A stretch of DNA of 64,000 nucleotides. It comes from an uncultured Pelagibacteraceae bacterium (GTDB lineage Bacteria; Pseudomonadota; Alphaproteobacteria; Pelagibacterales; Pelagibacteraceae). Positions 1 through 9,181 of this stretch are shown in pieces. Position numbers and translations under genes: made by a program. Every line of letters begins with the position of its first letter. Position 1 is the stretch's first letter. The stretch is taken from the NCBI GenBank assembly GCA_902612235.1, contig CACMCJ010000002.1, positions 62,001 through 126,000 on the forward strand. The letters are read 5' to 3'. The notes beneath the pieces are model-generated. The model was given only the letters and a program-made list of their open reading frames with translations, ran no database searches and was not told the DNA's origin.

Positions 1-155
1 TGGGATTGCTGATGTTAACAGAAACACTTTTTGCTCCAGTATGGGTATGGTTATTTCTCAATGAAATACCACCTTATAGTGTTTTAATTGGAGGATTTAT
101 AATTATTTTAGCAATAATCATTAACAGCTTTGATAAAAACAAACTTAAAGTTTAA
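1..155 (+). CDS. EamA/DMT-family permease, C-terminal fragment
   Basis: An open frame from base 3 to the TAA at 153-155 is cut by the window start, so only about 50 residues are visible. They read as a hydrophobic permease end: LTETLFAPVWVWLFLNE followed by a last membrane helix rich in I, L and G and a short basic tail (DKNKLKV). The LTETLFAPVW.W...NE pattern is typical of the second EamA repeat in drug/metabolite exporters. Substrate cannot be inferred. The fragment is too short for the ORF track but is clearly the 3' end of a real gene, ending 9 bp before the next start. Confidence 0.7.
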   Translation, partial: GLLMLTETLFAPVWVWLFLNEIPPYSVLIGGFIIILAIIINSFDKNKLKV

Positions 156-164
156 AATACATTT

Positions 165-872
165 GTGTCATTAAAAAAAATTTTTTTAAAAACAAATTTC
201 TCTTATAAAGTTTATCTTTATTATAATTTATATTTTAAACATAAAGCTTTCATTAATAGGCCCTATTACTCTCAGTGGGGTGAAGATTTATCAATTAAAG
301 AGTTTTTTCAAGAAAAAAAAAGTGGTATTTATTTTGACGTAGGTTGTTTTCATCCTTTCATGTATAGCAATACTTGTTTACTATTTAAGAAGGGTTGGCA
401 TGGAGTAAATATTGATATAAATCCGACCTCAATTGATTTGTTTAAAATTGCAAGGCCTAATGATTTTAATTTATGTACTACTATCAATGAGGAAAAAAAA
501 GAATTCAAGATGTATTATGATCATGCCTTTAGCCCTGTAAATACCTTAGACTATTCATATTATAATAATTTTAAAAATAAATATTTTAAAGAAGGCACAT
601 TTAAAACTGTTAAATCTAAATCTATAGAAGACATTTTAAAGCTTACAGAAATAAAACGTGTTGATTTCTTAAATATTGATGTGGAAGGTATGGATTTGAA
701 AATATTACAACAATTAATTCCGAGTAAGTTCAAGCCTGAATTAATTTCTATCGAAACACATAATGTGGATGGATCAAAAACCAACGATTGCGACAAAATA
801 TATGAATTTTTGAAAAATCATAAATTTGAAATATATAAAAAAGTTGGGCCATCAACGCTTTTTATGATTTAA
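165..872 (+). CDS. FkbM-family SAM-dependent methyltransferase
   Basis: The 235-residue protein has the FkbM pattern. YFDVGCFHPF (about residues 56-65) is the SAM-binding loop, GWHGVNIDINP is the acidic ribose-binding strand, and VDFLNIDVEGMDLKIL (about 165-180) is the conserved late motif. Such enzymes usually O-methylate sugars or other small hydroxylated substrates, often in surface polysaccharide synthesis; the substrate here is unknown. The start is a GTG with no clear ribosome-binding site, 9 bp after the permease stop, so the N-terminus is uncertain. No other polysaccharide genes are visible next to it. Confidence 0.8.
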   Translation: MSLKKIFLKTNFSYKVYLYYNLYFKHKAFINRPYYSQWGEDLSIKEFFQEKKSGIYFDVGCFHPFMYSNTCLLFKKGWHGVNIDINPTSIDLFKIARPNDFNLCTTINEEKKEFKMYYDHAFSPVNTLDYSYYNNFKNKYFKEGTFKTVKSKSIEDILKLTEIKRVDFLNIDVEGMDLKILQQLIPSKFKPELISIETHNVDGSKTNDCDKIYEFLKNHKFEIYKKVGPSTLFMI

Positions 873-923
873 TTTATTTCTACTTTTAAGGGTATTTATT
901 TAAGATTGACTTTTTTACTCTTT

Positions 924-929
924 TATAAG
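924..929 (+). promoter_or_regulatory. Candidate -10 box upstream of the glycine riboswitch
   Basis: TATAAG lies about 12 bp before the first aptamer helix, the right place for a promoter starting near 936. No convincing -35 box is seen at 17 bp (TTGACT at 906-911 is only 12 bp away), so this is a weak call by position. Confidence 0.3.
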
Positions 930-940
930 AGAATCTCTTT

Positions 941-1015
941 GTAACGGGAGAGACCAATAAAATTGGCGCCGAAGGAGCAAATACCCTAAAAACTCTCAGG
1001 CAAAAGGACCGTTAC
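941..1015 (+). promoter_or_regulatory. Glycine riboswitch, aptamer 1
   Basis: The outer stem is visible as GTAACGG (941-947) against CCGTTAC (1009-1015). Inside it are the glycine-aptamer landmarks: GGGAGAGACC, GCGCCGAAGGAGCAA and the strongly conserved ACTCTCAGGCAAAAGGACC. Glycine aptamers usually occur as tandem pairs upstream of gcvT and activate expression when glycine is abundant. A second aptamer follows directly. Confidence 0.93.
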
Positions 1016-1021
1016 AGTAAT

Positions 1022-1090
1022 AACTCTGGAAAGAAGGCAATTGCCTCACCGAAGGATTAAATCTCTCAGGTAAAAAGACAGACAGGGATG
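1022..1090 (+). promoter_or_regulatory. Glycine riboswitch, aptamer 2
   Basis: The second aptamer shows the conserved CACCGAAGG and ATCTCTCAGGTAAAAAGACAG segments, with a TCTG/CAGA closing stem. It is more degenerate than aptamer 1: GGAGAG is replaced by GGAAAG and the CAGGCAAAAGGAC block by CAGGTAAAAAGAC. Only about 14 bases separate it from the gcvT start, and no terminator hairpin with a U-tract fits in between. Control of translation initiation is therefore more likely than control of transcription termination (inference). Confidence 0.9.
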
Positions 1091-1104
1091 AAATTAGAGT
1101 TATT

Positions 1105-2199
1105 ATGGAAACACAAAAAACCGCCCTGTATCAATTGCACAAAAATCTTGGAGCAAAATTTGTACCATTTGCAGGTTACGAAATGCCAATTCAATATAAA
1201 GATGGCATTGTTAAAGAGCATATTTCAACAAGAACTCACGCAGGTTTTTTTGACGTTTCTCATATGGGACAATTATTCTTAGAAGGTGATGAAACTTTGA
1301 CGGAGGCACTTGAAAAAATAATTCCTTCTGATTTAAAAACATTGAAAATTAATCATTCAAAATATTCTTTTTTACTCAATAAAGATGGAGGTATTATTGA
1401 TGATTTGATAATAACAAAAACTAAAAAAGGATTTTCCATAATTTTAAATGCTGCCTGTAAAGATAATGATGTAAAACAAATCATACAATTTTTAGAAAAA
1501 AACCATAAATATCTTTTAACTAATGACTTATCCTTAATAGCTTTACAAGGTCCTAAAGCTGTTCAAATACTTGAGAGACTTTTACCTGGAGTTTCAAATT
1601 TAAAGTTTATGACAGGAAATAATTTTATATATGATTCAGAAAATTTATATATTACAAGATCAGGTTATACAGGTGAAGATGGTTTTGAAATTTCTATTCC
1701 AAATAAAAAAGTTGAAAAGCTAGTAAATTTTTTAATTTCAAATGATGTTAAACCAGTTGGTCTAGGAGCTAGAGATACGCTTAGGTTAGAGGCTGGTCTA
1801 TGTTTATATGGTCATGAATTAAATGAAAAAATAAACCCAGTTGAAGCAAATCTAAAATGGGCTATAGCAAAAAAAAGGAAAGAGGACGGTGGTTTCAATG
1901 GCTGGAGCAAAATAAAAAATTTATTAACTAAGGGGAGTGAGAAAATAAGAGTTGGTATCAAGCCTGAAGGAAAGGTAATAGCAAGAGAAAATACAAAGAT
2001 TTTTTCTTCTGATGACCTTGAAATAGGATTTGTTACTAGTGGAACTTTTGGACCAAGTGTAAACGCACCAGTGGCAATGGGATATCTCAAATCCGAATTC
2101 TCCAAAATTGGAACATCAATAAAACTTGAAATAAGGGGAAAAAAATACGGAGGTAAAGTTTCAGAGCTTCCATTTTATAAAAAAAGTTATGTTAAATAA
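1105..2199 (+). CDS. gcvT: Aminomethyltransferase (glycine cleavage T-protein)
   Basis: The 364-residue protein, a normal length for GcvT, transfers the methylene group from aminomethyl-lipoyl GcvH to tetrahydrofolate and releases ammonia. Family landmarks are LHKNLGAKFVPFAGYEMPIQY near the N-terminus, THAGFFDVSHMGQ, the folate-site region TRSGYTGEDGFEI, and GARDTLRLEAGLCLYG. It is the first gene after the tandem glycine riboswitch and is followed by gcvH after 14 bp. The ATG at 1105 matches the usual GcvT N-terminus. The earlier ATG at 1088 is in another frame and overlaps the aptamer. Confidence 0.97.
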   Translation: METQKTALYQLHKNLGAKFVPFAGYEMPIQYKDGIVKEHISTRTHAGFFDVSHMGQLFLEGDETLTEALEKIIPSDLKTLKINHSKYSFLLNKDGGIIDDLIITKTKKGFSIILNAACKDNDVKQIIQFLEKNHKYLLTNDLSLIALQGPKAVQILERLLPGVSNLKFMTGNNFIYDSENLYITRSGYTGEDGFEISIPNKKVEKLVNFLISNDVKPVGLGARDTLRLEAGLCLYGHELNEKINPVEANLKWAIAKKRKEDGGFNGWSKIKNLLTKGSEKIRVGIKPEGKVIARENTKIFSSDDLEIGFVTSGTFGPSVNAPVAMGYLKSEFSKIGTSIKLEIRGKKYGGKVSELPFYKKSYVK

Positions 2200-2213
2200 A
2201 AGAGGGGTAAAAT

Positions 2214-2594
2214 ATGAGTGAAAAAAAGTTTTCAGAAAAACATGAATGGGTTTCGCTAGAAGGTGAAGTCGCTACAGTAGGTATTACAAAACACGCTACT
2301 GAATTGCTTGGAGATATAGTTTTTGTGGAAGTGCCTGATACAGGGAAGTCAGTAGAGAAAGAAGGTCAAGCAGCGGTTGTTGAGTCAACTAAAGCAGCAA
2401 GTGATGTTTACTCACCAATCTCAGGAGAAATTACTGAAGGAAACAAAGCTATAGTTGATGATCCAAGTAGCGTTAATAATGATCCTGAGGGAGCAAGTTG
2501 GTTTTTTAAATTAAAATTTAAGGATAAATCAGAGTTTGACTCATTAATGTCGAAAGATGAATACGATAAATTTTGTAAGGAGAATCCAAATTAA
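2214..2594 (+). CDS. gcvH: Glycine cleavage system H protein
   Basis: This 126-residue lipoyl carrier shuttles the aminomethyl intermediate between the P, T and L proteins. The lipoylation site is Lys60 in [20 protein letters not shown]-type opening residues ([18 protein letters not shown]) and [12 protein letters not shown] are also standard. AGAGGGG lies 5 bp before the ATG, a clear ribosome-binding site. The stop codon is followed directly by the gcvP ATG, so translation of the two is probably coupled. Confidence 0.97.
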   Translation: MSEKKFSEKHEWVSLEGEVATVGITKHATELLGDIVFVEVPDTGKSVEKEGQAAVVESTKAASDVYSPISGEITEGNKAIVDDPSSVNNDPEGASWFFKLKFKDKSEFDSLMSKDEYDKFCKENPN

Positions 2595-5462
2595 ATGATT
2601 GACGATAATTCAAAAGAATTCATAAAAAGGCACATTGGGCCTTCATATGATGAGCAGTCAAAAATGCTTCAACACGTTGGATATAATTCACTTGAAGATT
2701 TAATGAAAAATACTGTTCCAGAAAAAATTTTATTAAAAAATGATCTTAATATAGATGAGCCATTGTCTGAAAATGATGCTTTAAAAAAATTAAAATCTAT
2801 ATCTAAAAAAAACAAAATTTTTAGAAACTTTATTGGCATGGGATACTATAATTCTATTACTCCAAATGTAATCTTGAGAAATATCTTAGAAAACCCAGGC
2901 TGGTATACTTCTTATACACCTTACCAACCTGAAGTAGCTCAAGGGCGTCTTGAAATGCTTTTAAATTTTCAACAAACAATAATTGATCTTACAGGAATGG
3001 ATATTGCTAACGCTTCTTTACTTGACGAAGCAACTGCTACAGCAGAAGCAGTCGGTTTATCTCAAAGATTAGATAAAACAAACGCAAAAACTATATTTAT
3101 TTCAAATAATTGCAACCCACAGACAATTGATCTTATTAAAACTCGTACAAAGCCTTTTGGATTAGAACTTATTATTGGTGATGAAAAAAAGGAGTTATCA
3201 AAGATTAATCAAGATATAATTTGTGGGGTTTTAGCTTATCCTGGTACTCTTGGTGAAATAATAGATCCAAGCGAAAGCATAAGTCAAATTCATAAAAAAA
3301 ATGGAAAAGCAATTTTAATATGTGATTTATTATCTTTAGCTAGGTTAAAAACTCCTGCAGAACTTGGCGCTGATATAGCTGTAGGTAGTGCTCAAAGGTT
3401 TGGGATTCCTATGGGCTATGGTGGGCCACATGCAGCGTTTTTTGCAACTAAAGAAGAATTTAAAAGATCAATGCCGGGTAGAATTATAGGTGTATCAAAA
3501 GACAGACATGGAAAAAAAGCATACAGACTTTCTTTACAAACAAGGGAACAACATATCAGACGAGATAAAGCTACTAGCAACATATGCACGGCTCAAGCAT
3601 TGTTAGCAATAATATCTGCAGCTTATGCTATTTATCATGGGCCTGATGGGATACTTAAAATAGCCAATAGAACTTCTAAATTAGCAAAATTATTTGCTGA
3701 TGAAATTAAAAAAAGTGGTTACCAAATTTTATCAGATCATTTTTTTGACACAGTAACCATTAAGACAAACGATAAGACAAAATCTATTTATCAAAAGGCC
3801 TTAAATGAAAATATTAATTTAAGAAAAGTTGATGATAAATATATATCGGTAGCATTTGATGAAGCAAAAAAACTAAATGATGTAAATATATTATTAAAAA
3901 TATTTGGAGTTTCTAGAATAATTAATCAAGATGTTAAAGTTGAGCTTAATAATCTTCCTAAAAATATCTTAAGAACATCGAAATATCTAACTCATCCTGT
4001 TTTCAATAAATATCATTCAGAAACAGAGATGCTGAGGTATTTAAAAAAACTTGAGGATTGTGATATAGCGCTTAATCGATCTATGATTGCTCTAGGTTCT
4101 TGCACTATGAAACTTAATGCAACAGCAGAGTTAATGCCTATTACTTGGAAAGAATTTTCTTTGCCTCATCCATTTGTACCAACAGACCAAATGGAAGGGT
4201 ATAAAATTTTATTTAATGACCTAATAAATGATTTAAAAGAAATTACAGGATATGACGCAGTTTCTTTACAACCAAATTCCGGTGCTCAAGGTGAGTACGC
4301 TGGGTTAATGACAATAAGAAAATTTCACGAAAGTAACGGCCAAGGTATTAGAGATGTTTGTTTAATTCCAAACTCAGCGCACGGAACAAATCCAGCAAGC
4401 GCTCAAATGAGTGGGATGAAAGTGGTTGTTGTAAACTGTGATGAAGAAGGTAACGTGGACCTTGAAGATTTGAAAAACAAAGCAGAAAAATATTCAAAAA
4501 ATTTAGCCGCTTTAATGGTTACTTACCCTTCCACTCATGGAGTATTCGAAGAAAAAATTATTGAAATTTGCGATGTAATTCACAAACATGGTGGCCAGGT
4601 ATATATGGATGGAGCAAATTTAAATGCTCTAGTTGGCATCGCAAAACCAGGAAAATTTGGGCCAGATGTCTGTCATATTAATTTACACAAAACATTTTGC
4701 ATACCACATGGCGGTGGAGGACCAGGAATGGGGCCAATTGCGTGCGCAAAACATTTAACTGATTTTCTTCCAACTCATGAAATAATAAAAGATGCAGGAC
4801 CAAAAAACGGAATGGGGGCTGTTTCGGCTGCACCGTGGGGAAGTTCAAGCATTTTACCTATATCTTGGATGTATATAAAGATGATGGGGGCTGAGGGTTT
4901 AAAAAAAGCTTCACAAATTTCAATTTTAAACGCAAATTATATTTCAAAGAAATTATCCAAAGATTACAAAGTTTTATATACTGGTAAAAACGGAAATGTA
5001 GCTCATGAGTGCATAATAGATATTAGACCTATTAAAGCTAGTTCAGGAATTTCAGAAGAGGATTTAGCTAAAAGGTTAATCGATTTTGGTTATCATGCCC
5101 CAACTATGTCTTGGCCGGTTGCAGGAACAATAATGATAGAGCCCACAGAAAGTGAAAATTTAGAAGAAATAGATAAGTTTTGTAATGCATTAATTAAAAT
5201 AAAAAAAGAAATTGATTTAGTAGAGTCATCAAAGTTTGATAAAATTGATAATCCATTAAAAAATGCTCCCCACACTTACATTGAATTAGCTTCAAATGAC
5301 TGGAGTCATAAATATACGCGAGAAGAAGCGGCTTTTCCAACCGAGTTTGTAAAAAATAATAAATATTGGCCACCGGTTGCAAGAGTTGACAATGTTTATG
5401 GAGATAGAAATCTTGTATGTTCTTGCCCATCTATGGATGAATATAAAGATGAAGCTGCTTAA
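2595..5462 (+). CDS. gcvP: Glycine dehydrogenase (decarboxylating), P-protein
   Basis: This 955-residue single-chain P-protein is the PLP enzyme that decarboxylates glycine and loads the aminomethyl group on GcvH. It carries both halves that are separate (GcvPA and GcvPB) in some bacteria. The PLP lysine is Lys699 in HINLHKTFCIPHGGGGPG. RHIGPS opens the N-terminal half, and SMIALGSCTMKLNA with HPFVPTDQ marks the start of the C-terminal half. The next gene starts 3 bp after the stop. The L-protein and lipoate genes are not in this window. Confidence 0.98.
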   Translation: MIDDNSKEFIKRHIGPSYDEQSKMLQHVGYNSLEDLMKNTVPEKILLKNDLNIDEPLSENDALKKLKSISKKNKIFRNFIGMGYYNSITPNVILRNILENPGWYTSYTPYQPEVAQGRLEMLLNFQQTIIDLTGMDIANASLLDEATATAEAVGLSQRLDKTNAKTIFISNNCNPQTIDLIKTRTKPFGLELIIGDEKKELSKINQDIICGVLAYPGTLGEIIDPSESISQIHKKNGKAILICDLLSLARLKTPAELGADIAVGSAQRFGIPMGYGGPHAAFFATKEEFKRSMPGRIIGVSKDRHGKKAYRLSLQTREQHIRRDKATSNICTAQALLAIISAAYAIYHGPDGILKIANRTSKLAKLFADEIKKSGYQILSDHFFDTVTIKTNDKTKSIYQKALNENINLRKVDDKYISVAFDEAKKLNDVNILLKIFGVSRIINQDVKVELNNLPKNILRTSKYLTHPVFNKYHSETEMLRYLKKLEDCDIALNRSMIALGSCTMKLNATAELMPITWKEFSLPHPFVPTDQMEGYKILFNDLINDLKEITGYDAVSLQPNSGAQGEYAGLMTIRKFHESNGQGIRDVCLIPNSAHGTNPASAQMSGMKVVVVNCDEEGNVDLEDLKNKAEKYSKNLAALMVTYPSTHGVFEEKIIEICDVIHKHGGQVYMDGANLNALVGIAKPGKFGPDVCHINLHKTFCIPHGGGGPGMGPIACAKHLTDFLPTHEIIKDAGPKNGMGAVSAAPWGSSSILPISWMYIKMMGAEGLKKASQISILNANYISKKLSKDYKVLYTGKNGNVAHECIIDIRPIKASSGISEEDLAKRLIDFGYHAPTMSWPVAGTIMIEPTESENLEEIDKFCNALIKIKKEIDLVESSKFDKIDNPLKNAPHTYIELASNDWSHKYTREEAAFPTEFVKNNKYWPPVARVDNVYGDRNLVCSCPSMDEYKDEAA

Positions 5463-5465
5463 TAA

Positions 5466-6692
5466 ATGAAAATAGCAGTAATTGGCTCTGGAATATCCGG
5501 ACTTTCTTCTGCATACTTTTTGTCAAAAAAATTTAAAGTTGATTTATATGAGAAAGCTGACCATTTTGGTGGACATTCTTTTACTTATGATATTAAAGAA
5601 AGTGATAAAATTGTACCCGTTGATCTAGGTTTTATTGTTTTTAATGAAGTAACTTACCCAAATCTAGTTAAATTTTTTAAAGATCTAAATGTTCCATATG
5701 AAAAAAGTGATATGTCTTTCTCTGTTTCAATTAAAAATACTGACATAGAATATAGTGGAAGTGGTATTAGTGGAATTTTTTCAAATAGAATTAATTTAGT
5801 AAATTTTAAATTTTTAATAATGATTAAAGAGATAATATCATTTTACAAAACTGCACCAAAAATACTTAAAAATAAGATAACAGAGCAAACTTTAGGGGAT
5901 TTTTTAAATAAAAAAAAACTTTCAGAATATTTTATAGAGTATCATATAATACCTATGGTTGCAGCTATATGGTCTATGCCGTTTGATAAAGCAAAAAAAA
6001 TGCCAATAAAATTTTTTTTAAACTTTTTTATTAATCACGGGTTATTTAAATTAAAAAATAGACCACAGTGGTATACAGTTACAAATAGAAGTAGAGCTTA
6101 TGTTAAAAAAGTTACTGATAAAATCAGCGGTGAAATATTTAAAAATTATAAAGTTAGCAAAATAATTAGAAGTGATGATAATATTCGAATTATGATCGGA
6201 AATGAGTTCATTGATTATGATCAAGTTATTTTAGCTTCACATGCTGATGAAAGTTTAAACATGCTGGAAAAACCAACCGCACAGGAAAAAAATATCTTAG
6301 GAAAATTCAAGTATGTTAAAAATGAAGCTATTTTACATACTGATGAAAGTCTAATGCCTCAAAAAAAAAGAGCATGGTCTAGCTGGAACTCTATTTCAGT
6401 CGAGAAAAGAACATGTATAACTTATTGGTTAAATAAACTTCAAAATTTAAAAACATCTAAAAACTATTTTTTAACATTAAATCCTATACATGATGTACAA
6501 GATAACCTAATTATAAAAAAAATAAATTTTTCCCATCCGTATTTAAACGCTGAGAATACGATTATTCAAAAAGATTTACACTTGATTCAGGGTAAAAAAA
6601 GGACCTGGTTTTGTGGAAGTTATTTTGGTTACGGTTTCCATGAAGATGGATTAAAATCATCAATTGAATTAGTAAATAATTTTCAAATTTAA
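5466..6692 (+). CDS. FAD-dependent amine-oxidase-like oxidoreductase
   Basis: The 408-residue protein opens with a dinucleotide-binding loop, AVIGSGISGLSSAYFL (residues 3-18). YEKADHFGGHSFTYD follows, which is typical of the flavin amine oxidase/desaturase superfamily. GLIVFNEVTYPN-type residues and the C-terminal FCGSYFGYGFHEDGLKSS motif place it with the NAD(P)/FAD proteins found beside DUF1365 and cyclopropane-fatty-acid-synthase genes. In other alphaproteobacteria such clusters belong to membrane fatty acid modification under oxidative stress. The exact reaction, possibly fatty-acyl desaturation or oxidation, is not known from sequence. It starts 3 bp after gcvP and overlaps the next gene as TAATG. 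Confidence 0.8.
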   Translation: MKIAVIGSGISGLSSAYFLSKKFKVDLYEKADHFGGHSFTYDIKESDKIVPVDLGFIVFNEVTYPNLVKFFKDLNVPYEKSDMSFSVSIKNTDIEYSGSGISGIFSNRINLVNFKFLIMIKEIISFYKTAPKILKNKITEQTLGDFLNKKKLSEYFIEYHIIPMVAAIWSMPFDKAKKMPIKFFLNFFINHGLFKLKNRPQWYTVTNRSRAYVKKVTDKISGEIFKNYKVSKIIRSDDNIRIMIGNEFIDYDQVILASHADESLNMLEKPTAQEKNILGKFKYVKNEAILHTDESLMPQKKRAWSSWNSISVEKRTCITYWLNKLQNLKTSKNYFLTLNPIHDVQDNLIIKKINFSHPYLNAENTIIQKDLHLIQGKKRTWFCGSYFGYGFHEDGLKSSIELVNNFQI

Positions 6693-7453
6693 TGAACTCT
6701 TGCATATATAATGGAGAAGTTACTCATACAAGATTTAAGCCTGTTAGGCATTTTCTAAAATATAAAACTTTTTCACTTTTAATCGATTTAGATGAAATTA
6801 ATTTTTTGGACAAATCAATAGGTATTTTTTCACATAATAAGTTTAATATTTTTAGCTTTTATGACAAAGATCATGGAGATCGAGATGGAGGTAGTTTGAA
6901 GAATTGGGTAATTTCAAATCTAAAAAAATTCCAGATAAAAGAAAATATAACAAACATTAAAGTGCTTTGTTATCCCAGAATACTCGGGTACGTTTTTAAT
7001 CCTTTGAGCATTTTTTATTGCTATGAAGAAGATAAATTAGTAGCAATTTTTTATGAAGTAAAAAATACTTTCAATGAACAGCATACGTATATTTTTAAAA
7101 TCAAGAACAACGAGCAAATTATTCAAAAATGTAGAAAAAAGTTTTATGTATCTCCGTTTATGGATATGAAAACTTTTTATAACTTTAAATTATCAAATCC
7201 AAATGACAAGCTATCAGTTTTTATAAAACAAACAGATGCCAATGGAACAATTTTAACTGCAACTCAAACGGGAGATAAAAAAGAATTTAGTTTTAAACAG
7301 TTAGCAATTAATTTTTTAAAGTATCCATTAATGACGATAAAAATTATTAGTTCGATACATTATGAAGCATTACTATTATGGAAAAAAGGGGCAAAATATA
7401 GACCTAGAGATAAAAAAATTATAAATAATATTAGTTATGAAAAGAATTTATGA
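6692..7453 (+). CDS. DUF1365 protein of the Cfa gene cluster
   Basis: The 253-residue protein matches the DUF1365 pattern. It starts YNGEVTHTRFKPVRHFLKYKTFSLLIDLDE, with CYPRILGYVFNPLSIFYCYE (about residues 91-110) and EVKNTFNEQHTYIF in the middle. No catalytic mechanism is established from sequence. DUF1365 genes are almost always found between the flavin oxidoreductase and the Cfa-type methyltransferase, as here, so a role in modifying acyl chains or placing them in membrane lipids is likely (inference). It overlaps its neighbours on both sides (TAATG and ATGA). Confidence 0.85.
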   Translation: MNSCIYNGEVTHTRFKPVRHFLKYKTFSLLIDLDEINFLDKSIGIFSHNKFNIFSFYDKDHGDRDGGSLKNWVISNLKKFQIKENITNIKVLCYPRILGYVFNPLSIFYCYEEDKLVAIFYEVKNTFNEQHTYIFKIKNNEQIIQKCRKKFYVSPFMDMKTFYNFKLSNPNDKLSVFIKQTDANGTILTATQTGDKKEFSFKQLAINFLKYPLMTIKIISSIHYEALLLWKKGAKYRPRDKKIINNISYEKNL

Positions 7454-8631
7454 GTTTAACTAAAATAGCAGAAAAATTTGTCATTAATAAATTAAAAATT
7501 ATTAAAAATGGCAACTTAGAACTGATCAATTATGACGGGCAAGTATTTCAATTTGGTGATTTATCTAGTGCACTGAGTGCAGATATTAAAGTAGATAATC
7601 CAAAATTTTATTTGAATATTATTTTAGGTGGGAGCTCTGCACTGGGCGAGGCACATATGAATAAGGATTTTTACTCAAAAAATTTAACTAATCTAATTGA
7701 ATTAGCTGCAAGAAATATAAATCTGGTATATAAATTTTCAGGCAGTATAAAACTACAAACAATAAAAAATTTTTTTAAAAGATTATTTTCTTCAAATACT
7801 AAGTCCAAGAGTAAAAAAAATATTTCACAACATTATGATTTAGGAAATGAGTTTTTTTCTATATGGTTAGATAAAACTTTAACATATTCTAGTGCGATAT
7901 TTGGAGATAAAATTAACAATTTAGAAGACGCACAAAAAAATAAATATCAAAAACTTATTAATTTACTAAACTTTAAAAGTGGAGATAGAGTTTTAGAAAT
8001 AGGTTGTGGTTGGGGAGGATTCTCAGAATATCTAGCAAAGAAATATGAAGTACTCGTTGATTGTATAACTATTTCAAAAAAACAATATGAATATTCTAAA
8101 AAGAGAATATTTGAAAAAGGTTTGAATAATAAAGTTAACGTTAAATTTTTAGATTATAGAGATTTAAATAGTAAGTATGACAAAATAGCATCTATAGAAA
8201 TGATAGAAGCTGTAGGTGATAAATATCTAAATGATTATTTTAAAATTATTAAAAATTCTTTAAAACCTAATGGCAAAGCTGCTATTCAAGGCATTATAAT
8301 AAAAGATGATCTGTTTGAACGATATAAAAATAATGAAGATTTTATTCAAAAATTTATTTTTCCAGGTGGTTTTCTACCTTCGTTAGATTTAATTAAGAAT
8401 ATTTCAAAAAATAACCATTTAAAATTAGAAAAAATAAATTCATATTCAAATGACTATGCAATAACACTTTCAACTTGGAGAGATAATTTTTTGAGTACAT
8501 GGGACAAAATTGCACCTCTAGGTTTTGACGATTATTTTAAAAGAATGTGGGAATTTTACCTATCTTACTGTGAGGCTGGATTTAAAGCAAAAAATATAGA
8601 CTTGATTCAATTTTCTATGTCTAATAGATAA
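7450..8631 (+). CDS. cfa: Cyclopropane-fatty-acyl-phospholipid synthase family methyltransferase
   Basis: The 393-residue protein acts on unsaturated acyl chains of phospholipids using SAM. NISQHYDLGNEFFSIWLD (about 124-141), LTYSSAIF, the SAM loop VLEIGCGWGGFSEYLAKKY (181-199) and the late YCEAGFKAKNIDLIQFSM are all family signatures. The product may be a cyclopropane ring or a methylated, later furan-forming chain. The flavin enzyme and DUF1365 partners make simple cyclopropanation less certain. The gene starts inside the DUF1365 stop (ATGA), so the two are translationally coupled. Confidence 0.9.
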   Translation: MSLTKIAEKFVINKLKIIKNGNLELINYDGQVFQFGDLSSALSADIKVDNPKFYLNIILGGSSALGEAHMNKDFYSKNLTNLIELAARNINLVYKFSGSIKLQTIKNFFKRLFSSNTKSKSKKNISQHYDLGNEFFSIWLDKTLTYSSAIFGDKINNLEDAQKNKYQKLINLLNFKSGDRVLEIGCGWGGFSEYLAKKYEVLVDCITISKKQYEYSKKRIFEKGLNNKVNVKFLDYRDLNSKYDKIASIEMIEAVGDKYLNDYFKIIKNSLKPNGKAAIQGIIIKDDLFERYKNNEDFIQKFIFPGGFLPSLDLIKNISKNNHLKLEKINSYSNDYAITLSTWRDNFLSTWDKIAPLGFDDYFKRMWEFYLSYCEAGFKAKNIDLIQFSMSNR

Positions 8632-8636
8632 TCGCA

Positions 8637-9161
8637 ATGAAAAAGATTTTTGGATTAATACTTTTAATTTTTTTAACTAACTGTGCAAGTAAAATGAAAC
8701 CAACAGATTTTAAAGATCAAAAACCGAGATTAATTATAGAAGATTTTTTATCGGGAAATGTAAAAGCCTGGGGAGTTTTACAAAATAGATCTGGTAAAGT
8801 TTTAAGACAATTTTCAGCTGATCTTAATGGTAATTGGAATGGTAAAGAATTAATACTAGACGAAAAATTTATGTGGTCAGATGGAGAGATTCAATCAAGA
8901 CAGTGGAAAATAAATAAATTAGATGAAAATAATTATACAGGCACAGCAGCTGATGTTGTTGGAACAGCAAAAGGCTATTCTTACGGTCCAGCTTTCAAAT
9001 TTGAATATGTTTTACTTGTTCCAGTCAAAGGTAAAGAGATGAAAATTACTTTTGATGACTGGATTTTCAAACAAGATGACAATATTGCTATAAATAGAGC
9101 TGTGATGAAAAAGTTTGGATTTAAAGTAGCTGAGTTAACTGTAGTGTTTGTAAAAAAATAA
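8637..9161 (+). CDS. DUF3833-type lipoprotein
   Basis: The 174-residue protein has a lipoprotein signal, MKKIFGLILLIFLTNC, with the acylated cysteine at residue 16. The mature part reads like DUF3833: FLSGNVKAWGVLQNRSGKVLRQFSADLNGNWNG and later DDWIFKQDDNIAINRAVMKKFGF. It is a small beta-rich, probably lipid-binding fold attached to a membrane from the periplasmic side. DUF3833 genes regularly accompany DUF1365 and Cfa-type genes, as they do here. The biochemical function is not established. Confidence 0.85.
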   Translation: MKKIFGLILLIFLTNCASKMKPTDFKDQKPRLIIEDFLSGNVKAWGVLQNRSGKVLRQFSADLNGNWNGKELILDEKFMWSDGEIQSRQWKINKLDENNYTGTAADVVGTAKGYSYGPAFKFEYVLLVPVKGKEMKITFDDWIFKQDDNIAINRAVMKKFGFKVAELTVVFVKK

Positions 9162-9181
9162 ACAAAATAATATAATATTAT

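Noticed and set aside
1088-1282. Plus-strand ORF of 64 aa starting inside the glycine riboswitch
   Set aside because: It overlaps the aptamer and is out of frame with gcvT, whose full-length frame is convincing; it has no family features.
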